64,000 nucleotides of DNA from Amia ocellicauda (Eukaryota; Chordata; Actinopteri; Amiiformes; Amiidae): NCBI RefSeq assembly GCF_036373705.1, contig NC_089857.1, positions 40,248,784-40,312,783 of the forward strand, given 5' to 3'. Numbering within the stretch: position 1 is the stretch's first letter; each line of letters starts with the position of its first letter. Shown here piece by piece: positions 14,118-27,400 of this stretch. A program made the position numbers and the translations under genes. The notes under the pieces are model-generated. The model saw only the letters and a program-made list of their open reading frames with translations, made no database searches and was not told the DNA's origin.

Positions 14118-15913
14118 CCCCACGCGGGTGTGGGGAGGGGTCCAGGGGGTGCACAGATAATGAAATATTGTGACACTGCACTTAAAACCCCAGCTAATCA
14201 AAGCAGCTGCTGGCTGGAGAGAACTATACATCCTCTTATATCAATCAGTGCATTCCAGTCAGCCTACTCCTCCAGCACTAATTCGAGGGTGCCTCTCTAA
14301 TTTTATGCGGAGATTAAGGCCCTCCCAGTTTGGACTATTGTGGTCCTACGGGCAACAGGCAGACCCTTTGTACAGCCATTAGCATGCAACAATGGCAAGC
14401 TGAAAGGGTGATCTGAAGCGAATGGAAGAATGAAAGTTGGCTTGTGCCAGGACCACAGCCTACAGACTGCACCCCCACCGTCCACCGCACCCCTCCTGGC
14501 TCATTGTGCGAAGACGGCAGATGGGGTGGTGTGGCCGAGTTGCCGGGTAGAATTGTGCATAGCGCAGGTTAGCTGCTGTTGGTGCAGTCTGTCTGAAGTT
14601 GTCGTTGAGGTACAAAGGAGACCCACAGGCAGCTGCATTGTATGGCCATTCTAATTTCATGACCTTCTCTGTTAGAAAAGAAAAAGACGACCACAACGAA
14701 CAGAAACTATAAGCCGTGGCTTAACGTAAAGTGCCGGCGGCCTGCTTACACACACGCCACAATCTCATTCTGTCCACTTAATTGCCCATCCTGCGCCTGT
14801 AGCAGTGACTTCTATAGTGGCATCAGACACACTTTTGGTTTTAGAGCCTCCTACTGAATTTGCCCTTCATGTTTGGTTTCTTGGAATACAATGAGACGAC
14901 TCCATCCCGAAAGTTCACCAAATACATAACAAGTTACCACGAAACAGGAACCGAGGGAGTAAATAAAAACAATATCCTTCTTCATAGAGAATTTTTTAGA
15001 TTTTTAATTTCGCTTTAACTTCCTTTTTCGTACATACACTGAATTTGTGGTGCCATCTCGTTTGACGAATAAATAACTATTTCCGAAGCCTGTAGGATAT
15101 AAACAGGCAACGATTGCCCAGCGAGGAGTGCAGTCTGGAAACTTCACTCGAAGGGGTTTCAGTTACTACACCAGCTGCAAGAAGGAAATATTTCATCTGA
15201 GGTACAAATGTCATATGACGCGAACACAACTAAATGAACGTGCACAATCTGGATAAACTGTAAATCTCAAAATAACAACACAAACAAAAATGCATATTTT
15301 TCCTTTTTTCATCAGTGTCAATATGCTGTTTGTCTAGGGGGTGATATGGACTAATTTCATGTACACTGTGATAAGATCTATGCTTGCACACCCTCCTTTG
15401 ACTTCCCTTTTGCGGATTGGCTGCACAAGAGGACATTCTGCGGCAACAGCAACCCGCTGTGCCAATGTGCAGAGATCTTGCGGATTAGAAGACATCCCCC
15501 ACTATATCACCAAACTCCGTCCTCCTGACTCAGAAACAATCACGTACAGTCTTAGTAGCACTATTATGTTCAGATTGAGGTACTTCTGATCACTGAATTT
15601 ACTAACTGCCATTATATCTGCCAAAGTAAATGATACAGGCACACATGTGTAAGTAGGTACAGTGGTAAATGACACAATGTGTTTACTATGTGAATGATGC
15701 TAGGTGTATTATTAGGCCTATACAGAGTATTTTCTTTCAGTGGCTTTAGGAGAAAGTGTATTTTTAACTATTCCCTGTTATGCATTGGAGAGAGAGATCA
15801 CTGTGTTACTGTACCGAAGAGCACTGCATGTAAATGTTATCAGCAATTACATCATATGTAGTTCAAGGCCTTTCAAGGCTGTTACTGTTGAATGACTTGG
15901 TGTTATGGTGTGC

Positions 15914-16000
15914 CTTGTTTTTGTCAGGGACTCGTTCAGGAGATTTAGAAAAGCAACAACGACGGCAAGGGTATCGCACGCTATGTACTCGGCCTCTGTA
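15914..16000 (+). repeat. 87-bp dispersed repeat, copy 1
   Basis: This segment matches 17,709-17,795 at 80 of 87 positions without gaps. All seven differences are transitions. The flanks of the two copies are unrelated, so the shared block has sharp boundaries, as expected of an interspersed repeat fragment. It does not resemble a coding exon that I recognise. Confidence 0.85.
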
Positions 16001-17635
16001 TGTCGTAGAGCATGCGTTTGTTGCTCGTCATCATGTTCTTGCTGTAAACCGAGTCCACGTGTGAATGGTAAGACTGCTACCCACAGCCTTGATGGCGCTG
16101 TACAGGGTCAGCACTTGAAATATTTCAGATGGAACAAGTGGGAAATGTGCAAATTGATGGGACTTTTTAATGTTAGTTTAAAAAAAGGTTACCACCGCTT
16201 CTACTACAACAACTAAGGATAATCAAAACAATAATATCCCTAACTCTAGGATCAAATTAAATAGATTTACTGGAACATTCTAAATACCAATCACAGTTGC
16301 TACTGCGGCCACAGCCACTGCTGATGCCAGTCACAGCCCCGTCTCCTCCCTGATTGGACCCTCTCCTCCGGCAACAACAAGCTGTGCTACCATTCCCATC
16401 AATGGAGCTTAATCCACAACAAAAAGCTTATTTTGTTTTTCATCGAAAGCAGTCAGAAAAACATACACCGGTTTGTGCTGTACAGATGAAAACATATATA
16501 TTACAGTATTCAAAACAGGGGGGACTCAAAGAAACAAAAGCTTAATTTTCTGTTGCTGAGGGCAGTGTTGGTGTTGTTGGTCATGTCTTCTGGTTACCGG
16601 ATTGTGCTCAGGCCAGGTCAACTGTGTGCAAGCAGTATTTTCAGGAGGCAGGAGAAAACTCTTTAAACACGTTTAAAATGAAAACGTACCCTCAATTCAT
16701 ATCAAATTCTTTTGTTGGTAAAACTATGCTTTTTATTTCAGATATTGCTGCATGGCCACTTAACGACCCTTTGGAATCTGTGTTATCATGACACTGATTG
16801 CAGATTTATGATATTTGTACACTTTCCGGCTACAAGGTTATTGATGCACTCTTCATTTTTTCCAATGTAGCAGCCACACTCTCCCCCAATATTTTACAAA
16901 ACAAGATCATTACAATAAAACATTCATCCAGTGCAGTTTCTTTGTTATGATACCATAAAGCTACTGTGCAAATGACCGCTTAATATCTTTGTAAAGAGGG
17001 CCTGTGAGGTGGATTCTTTGGGCTCCTTTAAAAAAAGGAAATCTGAGGTCAGTTAGCTAGAAAAACAAAACTACCAATAGGTTGAATGGCCTCCCTGCAT
17101 ATTATGCACTGATACACCTAATTAACAAACAACCCCCGAGTCTGGTATTGCTTATTGTGCCTGCAGAGAACAGTTTGGAGCAGAAACAGCCTTCTTCAGT
17201 TCAGTTATTTATATCTTAGTCCTTTTTGTCCTGTTAAACTGTCCACAACGTGCCCTTTGTCCCACATTCTGACGGTTTCAAAAGCACATGCTCTACTCTG
17301 CAAAGGAACATACAGTGTTTATATCATTAAAATGTCCTCATAAACAAGTCACATTAAAAGATGATTTGCAAGGCTAGAGAGCCTTTCTCCTCAGGCCCAG
17401 TCATACTGACACATCTTGTTTTCTGACCACACCATTAAACAAAGGCATGTGTCTGGCTCTGGAGCAAAGAGCAAGCAAATCAAATGCCTTTCACATATTA
17501 ATAGTTCTTGAAATAATGATGTTGCAACTTTTACAATTTACAGAAAAAATAATATATACATGAACACATCAGCTGATGTTTTTTGTTTTGTTTTTCCAAA
17601 GTGCACTGCATGGAAGATTTTCTAAATTAATGTAA

Positions 17636-17708
17636 TAAGAACATAAGAAAGTTTACAAACGAGAGGAGGATATTCAACCCATCATGCTCGTTTGGTGTCC
17701 ATTAATAA
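17636..17708 (+). repeat. interspersed repeat fragment
   Basis: The string around AACATAAGAAAGTTTACAAA, followed by a purine-rich GAGAGGAGG and CATGCTCGTTTGGTG, matches from memory a very common interspersed repeat in fish sequences, probably the end of a LINE. It abuts the second copy of the 87-bp repeat directly, so the two may be one composite element or a nested insertion. Confidence 0.55.
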
Positions 17709-17795
17709 CTTGTTTTTGTCAGGGACTCATTCAGGAGATTCAGAAAAGCAACAGCAATGACAAAGGTATCGCACGCTATGTACTCGGCCTCTGTA
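17709..17795 (+). repeat. 87-bp dispersed repeat, copy 2
   Basis: The second copy of the 87-bp block (see 15,914-16,000), in the same orientation and 1.8 kb downstream. Here it is preceded immediately by another interspersed repeat fragment. The first copy is not. Confidence 0.85.
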
Positions 17796-20167
17796 GCGCT
17801 ATCTGGCTCTATTTTCTGGTGTTATTCTGCACGGTGTTAAAAAAGGCAGATAGTTGCTTTGTCTTGGTTTCATTAATGCATCAGGGTGATTCCATGCCAG
17901 TGTGGACATTAATACCAAAATTGCAAAATCGTCTAATTGCCCTGTCCAGTGGGTTATTTTGGCGCTCTATTAAAGCTGTCTTTTCCATATGTAGCAGACT
18001 TTTACATGACTTGAAAATTACAGAATAAATCTAGGTGACTATTTCCACCATATGATTGGATCAGTTTTGGAAAGAATACTCTTAACAGTTCACACAATTT
18101 GATTAGATCAGCAAAGAAAATAGTTATTACCAGCAGCCGAACATTTATATTTTTCACACATTCGTAGTTTTTTTTTTTTTTTTTTTTCAATACTAGTAAA
18201 AATGCATTCACTTTAGCTTTCAGGTGTAGCAATGGTAGACCACACGGAGTCTTCGAACCACAAACCAAGCAAGACGGAAACTCGTCACCTTTGTCTGTAT
18301 AACAGAAGAAACAAGCTTTGTGTAAAAGCAAACTAGTCACTGCTTAACCCACATCAGTCACAGCCCTACATGTATGTGTGTGTACATTTGTTTCTAGTAA
18401 ATAAGATCAGCACACAGTCTAGACTCGAGCAGAGATACAGTACTTTATAATGGCCTTATTCCCTGTGCATGTGATTTGAGCAGAAATTGGAGTATAAGTG
18501 TAAGGGGATTATAGTGTATTATTCGTAATATATAGTCTTTATATTTGTTAAGGATCAATTCTGAGTTGGTAAACAGCCATCAAAAGCTTTAATTACACAT
18601 CTTCTGCATAAGCAGCACCGCATTCAGACATCTGTTGAAATCATAAACATGTTTTTGTCCCAGTTTTACAGAGACTTGTTTTCAGTAGGACAGACTGCCA
18701 CCTTATCTGTCCTCATGTCCCCCCCAAGTACTGCAAACAAGAAGTGATTCTTCTCCCCTCTGGCCACAATGCACACTGTACTTAATCACATGTCCAAGGA
18801 AAACTAAGCCCTGTTTGTGATAGTGTGAGCAGGGGCTGTTATGAATAGCACAGAACTCTTCAGGATCCTTCTGACTCATAATAGCCTGTAGTTTCAAAAC
18901 ACAAAAATAATATGTACCAAAAAACAAGGCGATGTTACGGACGTTCAGATAGCGTTCCCACATGTCACTCCTTCCTGCCTCAATCCAGTTTCACATTAAC
19001 TTGCTAGGTGGGGTTCTGGGAAGGGGAGCTGTTTTGAACCTCGGACTGTTTACCCTGAGACTGCAATGCTCAGTGACAAGAACAATATTTTGAAAAAGAG
19101 AAAGCAAAACATTGTTGCTTTTTGCTTCAGTCCCCCACTCCACTTGGGGGGTGTCCCAGATGCCAAGCTGGAGGCTGTTCAATAAAATGTTGCACCAGAC
19201 ACAAAACCTACGCCGTTTAACAGCAGTCAACTTAATTGTGCACACTCAGTTTCATGTGCCAAAATATCAGTTTGAGGGTGTGTGTCTTTTGCCAAAATAT
19301 AATCATCAGAAATAATCAAGTGTTTCAGTTAATTGTACTGTATCATACGGTTTGATGGCTCTGGATATTGTCTCTTTTTCGTATGCCAGTTCTTATTTAG
19401 ACAACTTCCAAAGCAAAACATACAAAAACAAGCAGCTCTTCCAAGAAACAGGGGGAAATCTAAGAATATAAGAGCACACATTTCAAAACACGTTTCCACA
19501 GCAGACCTGCGCGTCTCCCTCCAGAGCAATGTCCGTGCACTGTGTTTACATGTCAACAGAGGCGCTATGCAGCTCCTGCTCACAGCTGAGAAACAGCAGA
19601 TGTTTTATTCATCACGGTGCCTAAACACACAGGGGCAAGTGTTTACTAACACTATGATGGCCCGCTAAAGATACGAGGCTGCTGATCCCACTGAAACACT
19701 GCCTGGCATGAAGCTGCACCCCGGGGCGGAGGGCCGGCTCTCTCCCCGCTGGAGCTGCTCACATTAGCGCACAGTTGTCTTTGGGGGTGCGGCTGCTATA
19801 TCACCTCCGCGGGCATCTCGATTTTGCCATTTTGTATTTAAGATGTTAAGCACCAGTACTAAAGCATTTCAGATACTGCATGTAAATAGTACACATTATC
19901 ATGTTGGAATTGCGTTATTATTCATATTTATCTGATTAATTACCGTTGCAAAATCGGGTGCATGCAGTTAGGCCCGATGTTTTGTTTGCTTGTTTTTTCT
20001 GCACTTTCTGCAGGAGCAGCTACGATTCTCGCGTGATGTCGAGAGAAATCAATGCGAGAGTACTTACTTCATCGTGCAAATATTCAAGATGTTATTTAAG
20101 GTGTCGCCCCAAGATGAAGGACCTGTCCTGGAGCTGTATATCAATAGAGCGGTTTCAATTGCGTCAC

Positions 20168-20206
20168 TTCCCCCACCGTACCGGAAGGGCGGCCATATTG
20201 GAGACG
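20168..20206 (+). promoter_or_regulatory. ETS and YY1-like motif cluster
   Basis: An ETS-type CCGGAAG is followed within a few bases by GGCCATATTG, which fits the YY1 consensus. This pairing is typical of TATA-less promoters. No downstream coding exon is visible, so the site could serve a noncoding transcript, a distant first exon, or nothing. Confidence 0.3.
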
Positions 20207-23096
20207 CCCACTTGAACTTACAGACACTAACGCAAATAACGTTTTTGGCAAATAACTGCGATAAACAATCTTAGTGGGTTACAAAAAGTCAACTTAATCA
20301 AGAGAAAGCATGCTGGTCTGGAGCCTATTGAAAGATACGACGAGAAGTTTAATTAGGCTAATAGATGGAAATGATGCAGTCGCATTCACAAAAAATATAC
20401 ATTTTTGCTGTTCTCGGATTTAGATAGATCAATTCAAGTATTTGCCCTACACGAAAGATTAATTGCAACGTTTTGCAATAACGTTCACTCACTGTCAAAT
20501 TCGAAACCAATTGTCACACTTTGTTAATATCGCGATACTTGCTTTGAGTGGCAGAAACCAGAGACGATTTTGCCCTTTACTTTATAAGTCGCAGGTGTCT
20601 TTATTTTTTAATATACATTCATAACTTTCCAGTGGAAGTTTTTATTTCTCCCACCACCAAAACATTAGCCACCCATTTGTACAGAAGCAGTGTCTGGTTT
20701 TATATTGAAAGTGACAAAGCGTATGAAAGCGTTACAAGTGCAGGCCAAGTCCGTTTGTTACTTCAGTGGTTCACAGGAGTAAGACAGGAAATCAGGCAAC
20801 TGCAAGGGAAACTCCATTGGTCTGATAAAATCACCAGTAATGCACAGTAAAGATGGTGTCAGAGAAGGTATAGCAAATCCTGTCAGTTCAGCGTTGCCTT
20901 GCAATTCCTGAACAGTAAACCACACTAGCACGTCCTTTAGTCGGCTCCCCTGACAATAGAAGCAGCATGGTGTATTATATGACATACCCAGATAAATATG
21001 ATATAAATGTAAGTTATTATAAGGGCCTTGCACATCAACAGTGACATTCCAGCTCTGACGCCAAGCGAGAGGCGCATGATCCTCTGGGGTACACTGTGCC
21101 CTTCTCTAACTGGCTCCTTCTCCAAATAGAAAAAAAATGTCTTTGCCCCATCACAGCCCAGGAATTAACACCATCTAAATCTTGACTCACTGAGCTATCA
21201 AAACAAGAGCCAAGAGTTCAGCCCGGCAGCTGCTGCAAGACTTTGAAAGAAGATGCAATCCCTCTGTTTTTTCTTTTGCTTCCACATGTAAGTAAGGAAG
21301 TCATTATGGGTTATGCCCTGTTGGTTTCTTCAACCAACTGCTGGAATTATAGGTCACATGTCCTTTTGGCGTGGAATGATGTGGAGGAACCCGTGGCAGT
21401 CAGGTGCTTGTCTGTCTGCCTTCGCCACACTTGCTTTGATTACCTAGTTACCCGACAATGATAAAACAGCTTCCAACTAGCTCGGAGGTGCGTTTTTTCA
21501 ATGGCCACTGTAAACCGTGCTCCACTGAAAGTGAACTTCCGTGACCTACGATAAAAGGAAATGCTTCAAGCATTTCAGCATTTGTTCCCTACAGGAATTA
21601 GGAACTATTCCAAGCATGTGTGAGGCATGTCTTTCAGTACTTCTTATCGGGATTCTCTTCACATTCCCTTCTCAATGCAAGTGAGGCTCTAAAACCAAAG
21701 TGCCAATAATCCAAAGCATGCACAGGGAAGGGAAGTTATGAGTCTGCTCTATTTTTGCTTAGTGGGACACTTACTGTACTGTAGTAATGTTTCCGAAATA
21801 CTCCACGGTTATGTGATTAAGGTATCTTTAAACACCATACCACATCTATAACATCATCTTCTTATGCAGCATTCCTACCGTTATCGTCTGCCCGGGCTGC
21901 AAATTACAGGTATTCGTTAAGACTGAAATGAAAAGCAGTTCTAGGTTAAACCATAGCCCACAGTCTTACCACTGGCATTGCCTAGGGTGCACTCATGCCA
22001 CAAGGGTTTGAAGTTACAAGGGACTTTCTCTGTCAACTTCATTTTCATTTCCCCATAGATTATCTGATCTCAAAACCAGTTTGTTACATTGTTGGAATTA
22101 TGGAGATGTTTTCTTATTCTAATTTGGAAACACAAATTCCAAGCTTCAAGCAGGGGGTACAATAACGTACTCTAGTACATCTCAGTACTGCTGAACATCT
22201 CAAAACCCTTCACAATAATACCATAACTCCACAGTAATGCCTGCCCTATGGTAGAACAGTCAATATTCAACAGAACAGCACACTATTATGTAACAAATGT
22301 GAATTTGCAGCAGAGATTTGCAGTGTTTAACCCTGAGAACATACCAAAAGGAATATGTTTTTATGATGAAAGCGAAAGATGATGAGTCTTGTCATCAGCA
22401 AACTCATAATGAACAATCCCGCGCACATCCACCTGCATGTTCTTGCTAAAAATAACTCTGGAGGTTCCTGTAAAAACAACATGTTCCTAATGCTATGGAT
22501 GTAAACAAGGAGGACAAAACAGGCCCCTGTTTATTTCTCTCTCCGTGAGCACAGACAGTAATACTGTGTCATTTTCTGCTTGCCTGCAAATGTGAGCAGC
22601 TAATCTGATTATTTGTGCCTTGTTCATTTTTTATTTGATGAGGTGTTTTAATAAGTTGTGCAGATAGTACATTTTCCAGAAATGCACACAAAGCTTCTTA
22701 CCTGTTAGAGCACTTATGCACATTTAACAGTATTATCATCTAAAAGAACACGTACTTTGACTGAATTAATAACTGCAAATTGATTTATCAACATGGCTTT
22801 CTGGTAAATGATCTTTAACAGCTGTTGAGGTTGTTTATTGGCACCATACTTATTACTCAATCTGACAATAATCATATTGATCATATACAGTGAGGGAAAA
22901 AAGTATTTGATCCCCTGCTGATTCTGTACGTTTGCCCACTGACAAAGAAATGATCAGTCTATAATTTTAATGGTACGTGTATTTTAACAGTGAGAGACAG
23001 AATAACAACAAAAAAATCCAGAAAAAAACGCATTTCAAAAAAGGTATAAATTGATTTGCATGTTAATGAGGGAAATAAGTATTTGACCCCTTCGAC

Positions 23097-24110
23097 TTAG
23101 TACTTGGTGGCAAAACCCTTGTTGGCGATCACAGAGGTCAGACGTTTCTTGTAGTTGGCCACCAGGTTTGCACACATCTCAGGAGGGATTTTGTCCCACT
23201 CCTCTTTGCAGATCCTCTCCAAGTCATTAAGGTTTCGAGGCTGACGTTTGGCAACTCGAACCTTCAGCTCCCTCCACAGATTTTCTATGGGATTAAGGTC
23301 TGGAGACTGGCTAGGCCACTCCAGGACCTTAATGTGCTTCTTCTTGAGCCACTCCTTTGTTGCCTTGGCTGTGTGTTTTGGGTCATTGTCATGCTGGAAT
23401 ACCCATCCACGACCCATTTTCAATGCCCTGGCTGAGGGAAGGAGGTTCTCACCCAAGATTTGACGGTACATGGCCCCGTCCATCGTCCCTTTGATGCGGT
23501 GCAGTTGTCCTGTCCCCTTAGCAGAAAAACACCCCCAAAGCATAATGTTTCCACCTCCATGTTTGACGGTGGGGATGGTGTTCTTGGGGTCATTCCTCCT
23601 CCTCCAAACACGGCGAGTTGAGTTGATGCCAAAGAGCTTGATTTTGGTCTCATCTGACCACAACACTTTCACCTAGTTCTCCTCTGAATCATTCAGATGT
23701 TCATTGGCAAACTTCAGACGGGCCTGTACATGTGCTTTCTTGAGCAGGGGGACCTTGCGGGCGCTGCAGGATTTCAGTCCTTCACGGCATAGTGTGTTAC
23801 CAATAGTTTTCTTGGTGACTATGGTCCCAGCTGCCTTGAGATCATTAACAAGATCCTCCCGTGTAGTTCTGGGCTGATTCCTCACTGTTCTCATGATCAT
23901 TGAAACTCCACGAGGTGAGATCTTGCATGGAGCCCCAGACCGAGGGAGACTGACAGTTATTTTGTGTTTCTTCCATTTGCGAATAATCGCACCAACTGTT
24001 GTCACCTTCTCACCAAGCTGCTTGGTGATGGTCTTGTAGCCCATTCCAGCCTTGTGTAGGTCTACAATCTTGTCCCTGACATCCTTGGACAGCTCTTTGG
24101 TCTTGGCCAT
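23097..24110 (-). pseudogene. Tc1-like transposase with one internal stop
   Basis: A DDE transposase of the Tc1 family would cut and paste the surrounding element. From Met at 24,110 the frame reads 145 residues with the N-terminal paired-like helix-turn-helix DNA-binding region (start [20 protein letters not shown]) and basic linker. It then hits TAG at 23,673-23,675 and continues in the same frame for about 191 more residues to the stop at 23,097. The catalytic triad is intact in the second part: [17 protein letters not shown] and DLNPIENLW (DD34E). Family members have Trp at the position of the stop, so a single G-to-A change explains it. Total length of about 337 codons fits the family. 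The copy is otherwise undamaged, so it is probably young, but it should not make full-length protein. Confidence 0.93.
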
Positions 24111-24152
24111 GGTGGAGAGTTTGGAATGTGATTGATTGATTGCTTCTGTGGA

Positions 24153-24248
24153 CAGGTGTCTTTTATACAGGTAACGAGCTGAGATTAGGAGAGTCCCTTT
24201 AAGAGAGTGCTCCTAATCTCAGCTCGTTACCTGTATAAAAGACACCTG
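24153..24248. repeat. perfect 39-bp palindrome inside Tc1 element
   Basis: Arms at 24,153-24,191 and 24,210-24,248 are perfect reverse complements with an 18-nt loop. Each arm contains a TATAAAAG, so a TATA-like sequence faces the transposase start (24,110) and another faces outward. Confidence 0.95.
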
Positions 24249-24463
24249 GGAGCCAGAAATCTTGCTGATTGATAGGGGATCAAATACTTATTTCACTCAT
24301 TAACGTGCAAATCAATTTATAACTTTTTTAAAATGCGTTTTTCTGGATTTTTTTGTTGTTATTCTGTCTCTCACCTACCATTAAAATTATAGACTGATCA
24401 TTTCTTTGTCAGTGGGCAAACGTACAAAATCAGCAGGGGATCAAATACTTTTTTCCCTCACTG

Positions 24464-27400
24464 TATATATAAACAAGACACACATTACTAACTGCAAGAC
24501 TAAATGCACCATGTAGCATTCTAAGACAATGTCAATGTATGAAGCTGTTTGTACAGAGAAGTATTTACATAGTCATCATATTAGAGCTGGTAGCAGTGAA
24601 GAATAACATGAATCGTGTTGACTTTGCCAAAGTCATTTGGTATTTTGAAACATGGAGTATTCTGATTCTAGATATTGTGCTCAGAATATGGAAAGAATAT
24701 GAAAAAAACAGATAACTGGGAATGCTAGAGGACAGCTGATCACATCAGAGGAAAGTCGATAAACTGCTGCTGCTGTTAACACGAACACCCAAACCCCATC
24801 GGTTGTACTTGTACATACATAACCCTGTGAAAATCGATCATTCTTAATTAAGAGCAAGTTCTTTTAAATTTAAAGAACTGATTTAAGGAACAGAAGACAC
24901 ACAATCTCAGGTTTCAAAACCTTTGAAAAGCTGTCTGGATTTTACACAATGTGCAGTGCTGTACACAATGCAGTCCTGCACAGTCTCTTTAGGACCCCTT
25001 TTACAGTGAAATAGGGTTTACACATCAGTGGACATAGAAAGCTGTAGAACAACAGAAAGTCAAATTAAAGGGCTATATCCACTAGTATCCACACCGTGTT
25101 TCCTGTCTCCATTTTAAGACAATCCAAATTGTCCACACAAGTTATTCTTCAGAGAGTTAAGTCTGTTTCTAAATGGAGGTGGCTGCTGTGAATGAAGCAC
25201 GGCTCCTATTTGAGCAGGGTGTGGTGTTCGTCACTTCCCCTGCTCCTTCCACAATCTCCTTCTCCAGCAAAGCCTCAATAGAGGATGCATTAGCAACGCC
25301 CCAGAGGAAAGCCCCCCTGTGGGACGGACACACAGTCCTCAAGGCAACACTTAATTTGGTGGCCTGCTGGCTAATAAAAGCAAGCCATTAACAGCAATAA
25401 TGGGTGACAAAGAGGCTGTTTACAGCTGTGCAGGGTTATACTGGGGCTTACGATGCTTGCAAATAGGATGAGGTTTTACCTATATGATATGCTATTGAGT
25501 TCTTTACAATTTTTACTTCAAACACATTAGGAAAGCTTTTTTTCTTTTTCCAACTGAAATCAAATGTCTACACACAGGACAATAGCATCAACAAACAATT
25601 ATTTAGCTCCTTTCATCGTAAACAAGAATTTCAGAATGCCTTAAAATCAAGCTTTAGATTAATCAAACGAATAGTAGCTTTCATATACATGTTATGTATG
25701 AAGTATGTCGTGAAGTGCATTGCCACGGTGCACAATACAAAGCAATCTACTTTGTTTGATAAGCGTTTGATATCTCTTTACAGAACAATGATTTGTCACC
25801 GATCCAAACCCACATCTGCAGTTTTCAGTATTTCAGTCTGACTCAACACTAAATAAATCGGGTTTGATTTGATACTGATACCGATGGCTATGAATAGGTC
25901 AAAATATAAATAATAGCGTCAAGTAAGCATTTACACATTAAGCATTCATACAACATTCAATATCCACCTGCTTTCTTATGTAAGGTATTTGGTTTTCTTA
26001 CGAAACACTGCCTGCAAATCTGTATATACAGTATATCATGTTACAACATTACTTAAGCATGTTGAAGGTATCGATGATATAATTCAGTTTTTTATATCAT
26101 TATCACTTTTTAAAGATAGATTATTTATATTGCTGAAGATTGTTTATTGTTCATGGGAAAAGTGGCCTTTATAGTTTTTATACCTTTTAAAGGCTTGCTT
26201 TTGACAACCTTCTTTGTGCTGTTTTGATTTCTCATTTCTAGTTTAAAGGAAAGGAATGGAAAGTCCCGCACATTTTCCTCTCAGCCTACCCTTGCTTTCT
26301 TATCAGCTAAACAGAAAAAAAAAGTTTCAAAGACCTCCAATTTCTGATGTAGGAAGTTAAACCTCAACAACAGCACACAAATTAAGTCGGAACAGATGGA
26401 CCTTTTTTTTATGGTTGTTGTTTAACACAAGTGGAATTTTTTTAATGATGTTGTTTGTGTCTGTGGCAGGTAGCAAAATGGAAATATCACAATCCAAAGG
26501 CTTCAGAGCTAAGAGACGAGTACAGCAGGTGTTTTGTACTGCAAGTAATGGAGAGATGGTTTATTAGATACAGAACCTCTCACAAAACCACAGACTATGA
26601 AGCAACAGCTGTTTGATACTGCTTTCCTGCAAATTTTGCTACCCCTATAAAAAACCACTCATGCTACAAGCCAGGCTGTGAGTGTGCAGCTTGAACTGTC
26701 TGCACTCTTCTTATTATGCAAATTCTGTAAATGTAAATTTTCACATATGCATAAGTGTCTTCTCCAGGCGTAGTTCTGGTTGGAGCAGATTCAGCATCTA
26801 ACTCTTACACTATGGATTGTTGTGATTTATACAACACATGATGTTTAAAGTATTGCAGTTTGTAATAAACATCTGAGGTGTTGGTTTCACAACATCTAGG
26901 TTAATCTCAGCAATATATTTTCTTTAAATGAGGTCAGGCTTCCAGTTGTTATACAGTTATAATTGTTTGTGTTAAAGTCTGTTGTGAGTAGTTTCAAATA
27001 AAAATAAACTGTTTCTCTGTAGTGCTCTGTTCACTCACAGGAAGAAAATGATTTGTTTGTTGCAAAATATTCTGCAACACAGAAGTTATTGTGCAAATAA
27101 GGCTGTGCGTTTAAATTTATAACCACTGATCCAGATTAATTGCCTTAATCTTTATGCTTGTGATTGGAAACTGCTTAGCTGTAAGCAATACAGAAAACTT
27201 CAGTGTGTTTTGTGTGCTTTCTTTATAGGAACCCCCATTGATTTAACCTATATTCCTAGGCCTATAGCCTCTACATGTGTTTCTTAGTAATAAACAGTAT
27301 TTGCCGTTTTGCATGTTTTCTACATTACAAAAGTGTAGCCATTTTTATTTTTTTTGCAGGTGAGGCTGTGAATGTACCCCTGATCACTGCTGCTGCAGAC

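Larger units (their letters stand above)
13035..22887. other. gene desert, middle part
   Basis: No coding exon is supported. Besides the repeats listed separately, GC-richer islands lie at about 13,260-13,560, 14,050-14,560 and 19,660-19,820 in otherwise AT-rich DNA. They have no TATA/CCAAT arrangement that I can defend and are best regarded as possible conserved noncoding elements. Confidence 0.55.
22888..24463 (-). mobile_element. full-length Tc1/mariner element with IR/DR ends
   Basis: The element is bounded by TA on both sides, starts with CAGTGAGGGAAAAAAGTATT and ends with its complement. The terminal inverted repeats are about 200 bp long. Each contains an outer and an inner copy of a GGGAAATAAGTATTTGA-like direct repeat (left near 22,893 and 23,070; right near 24,275 and 24,440), the IR/DR arrangement of fish Tc1 transposons. 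The single transposase gene runs on the minus strand and carries one stop codon. A perfect 39-bp palindrome lies between the gene start and the right terminal repeat. Confidence 0.95.

Noticed and set aside
14387-14400. Possible seventh octamer/SOX module (GCATGCAACAATGGC)
   Set aside because: Only the SOX core and an octamer-like piece are present. The GGCACACGC, GTAAAG, E-box and GGGGGAGGG blocks are absent in order.
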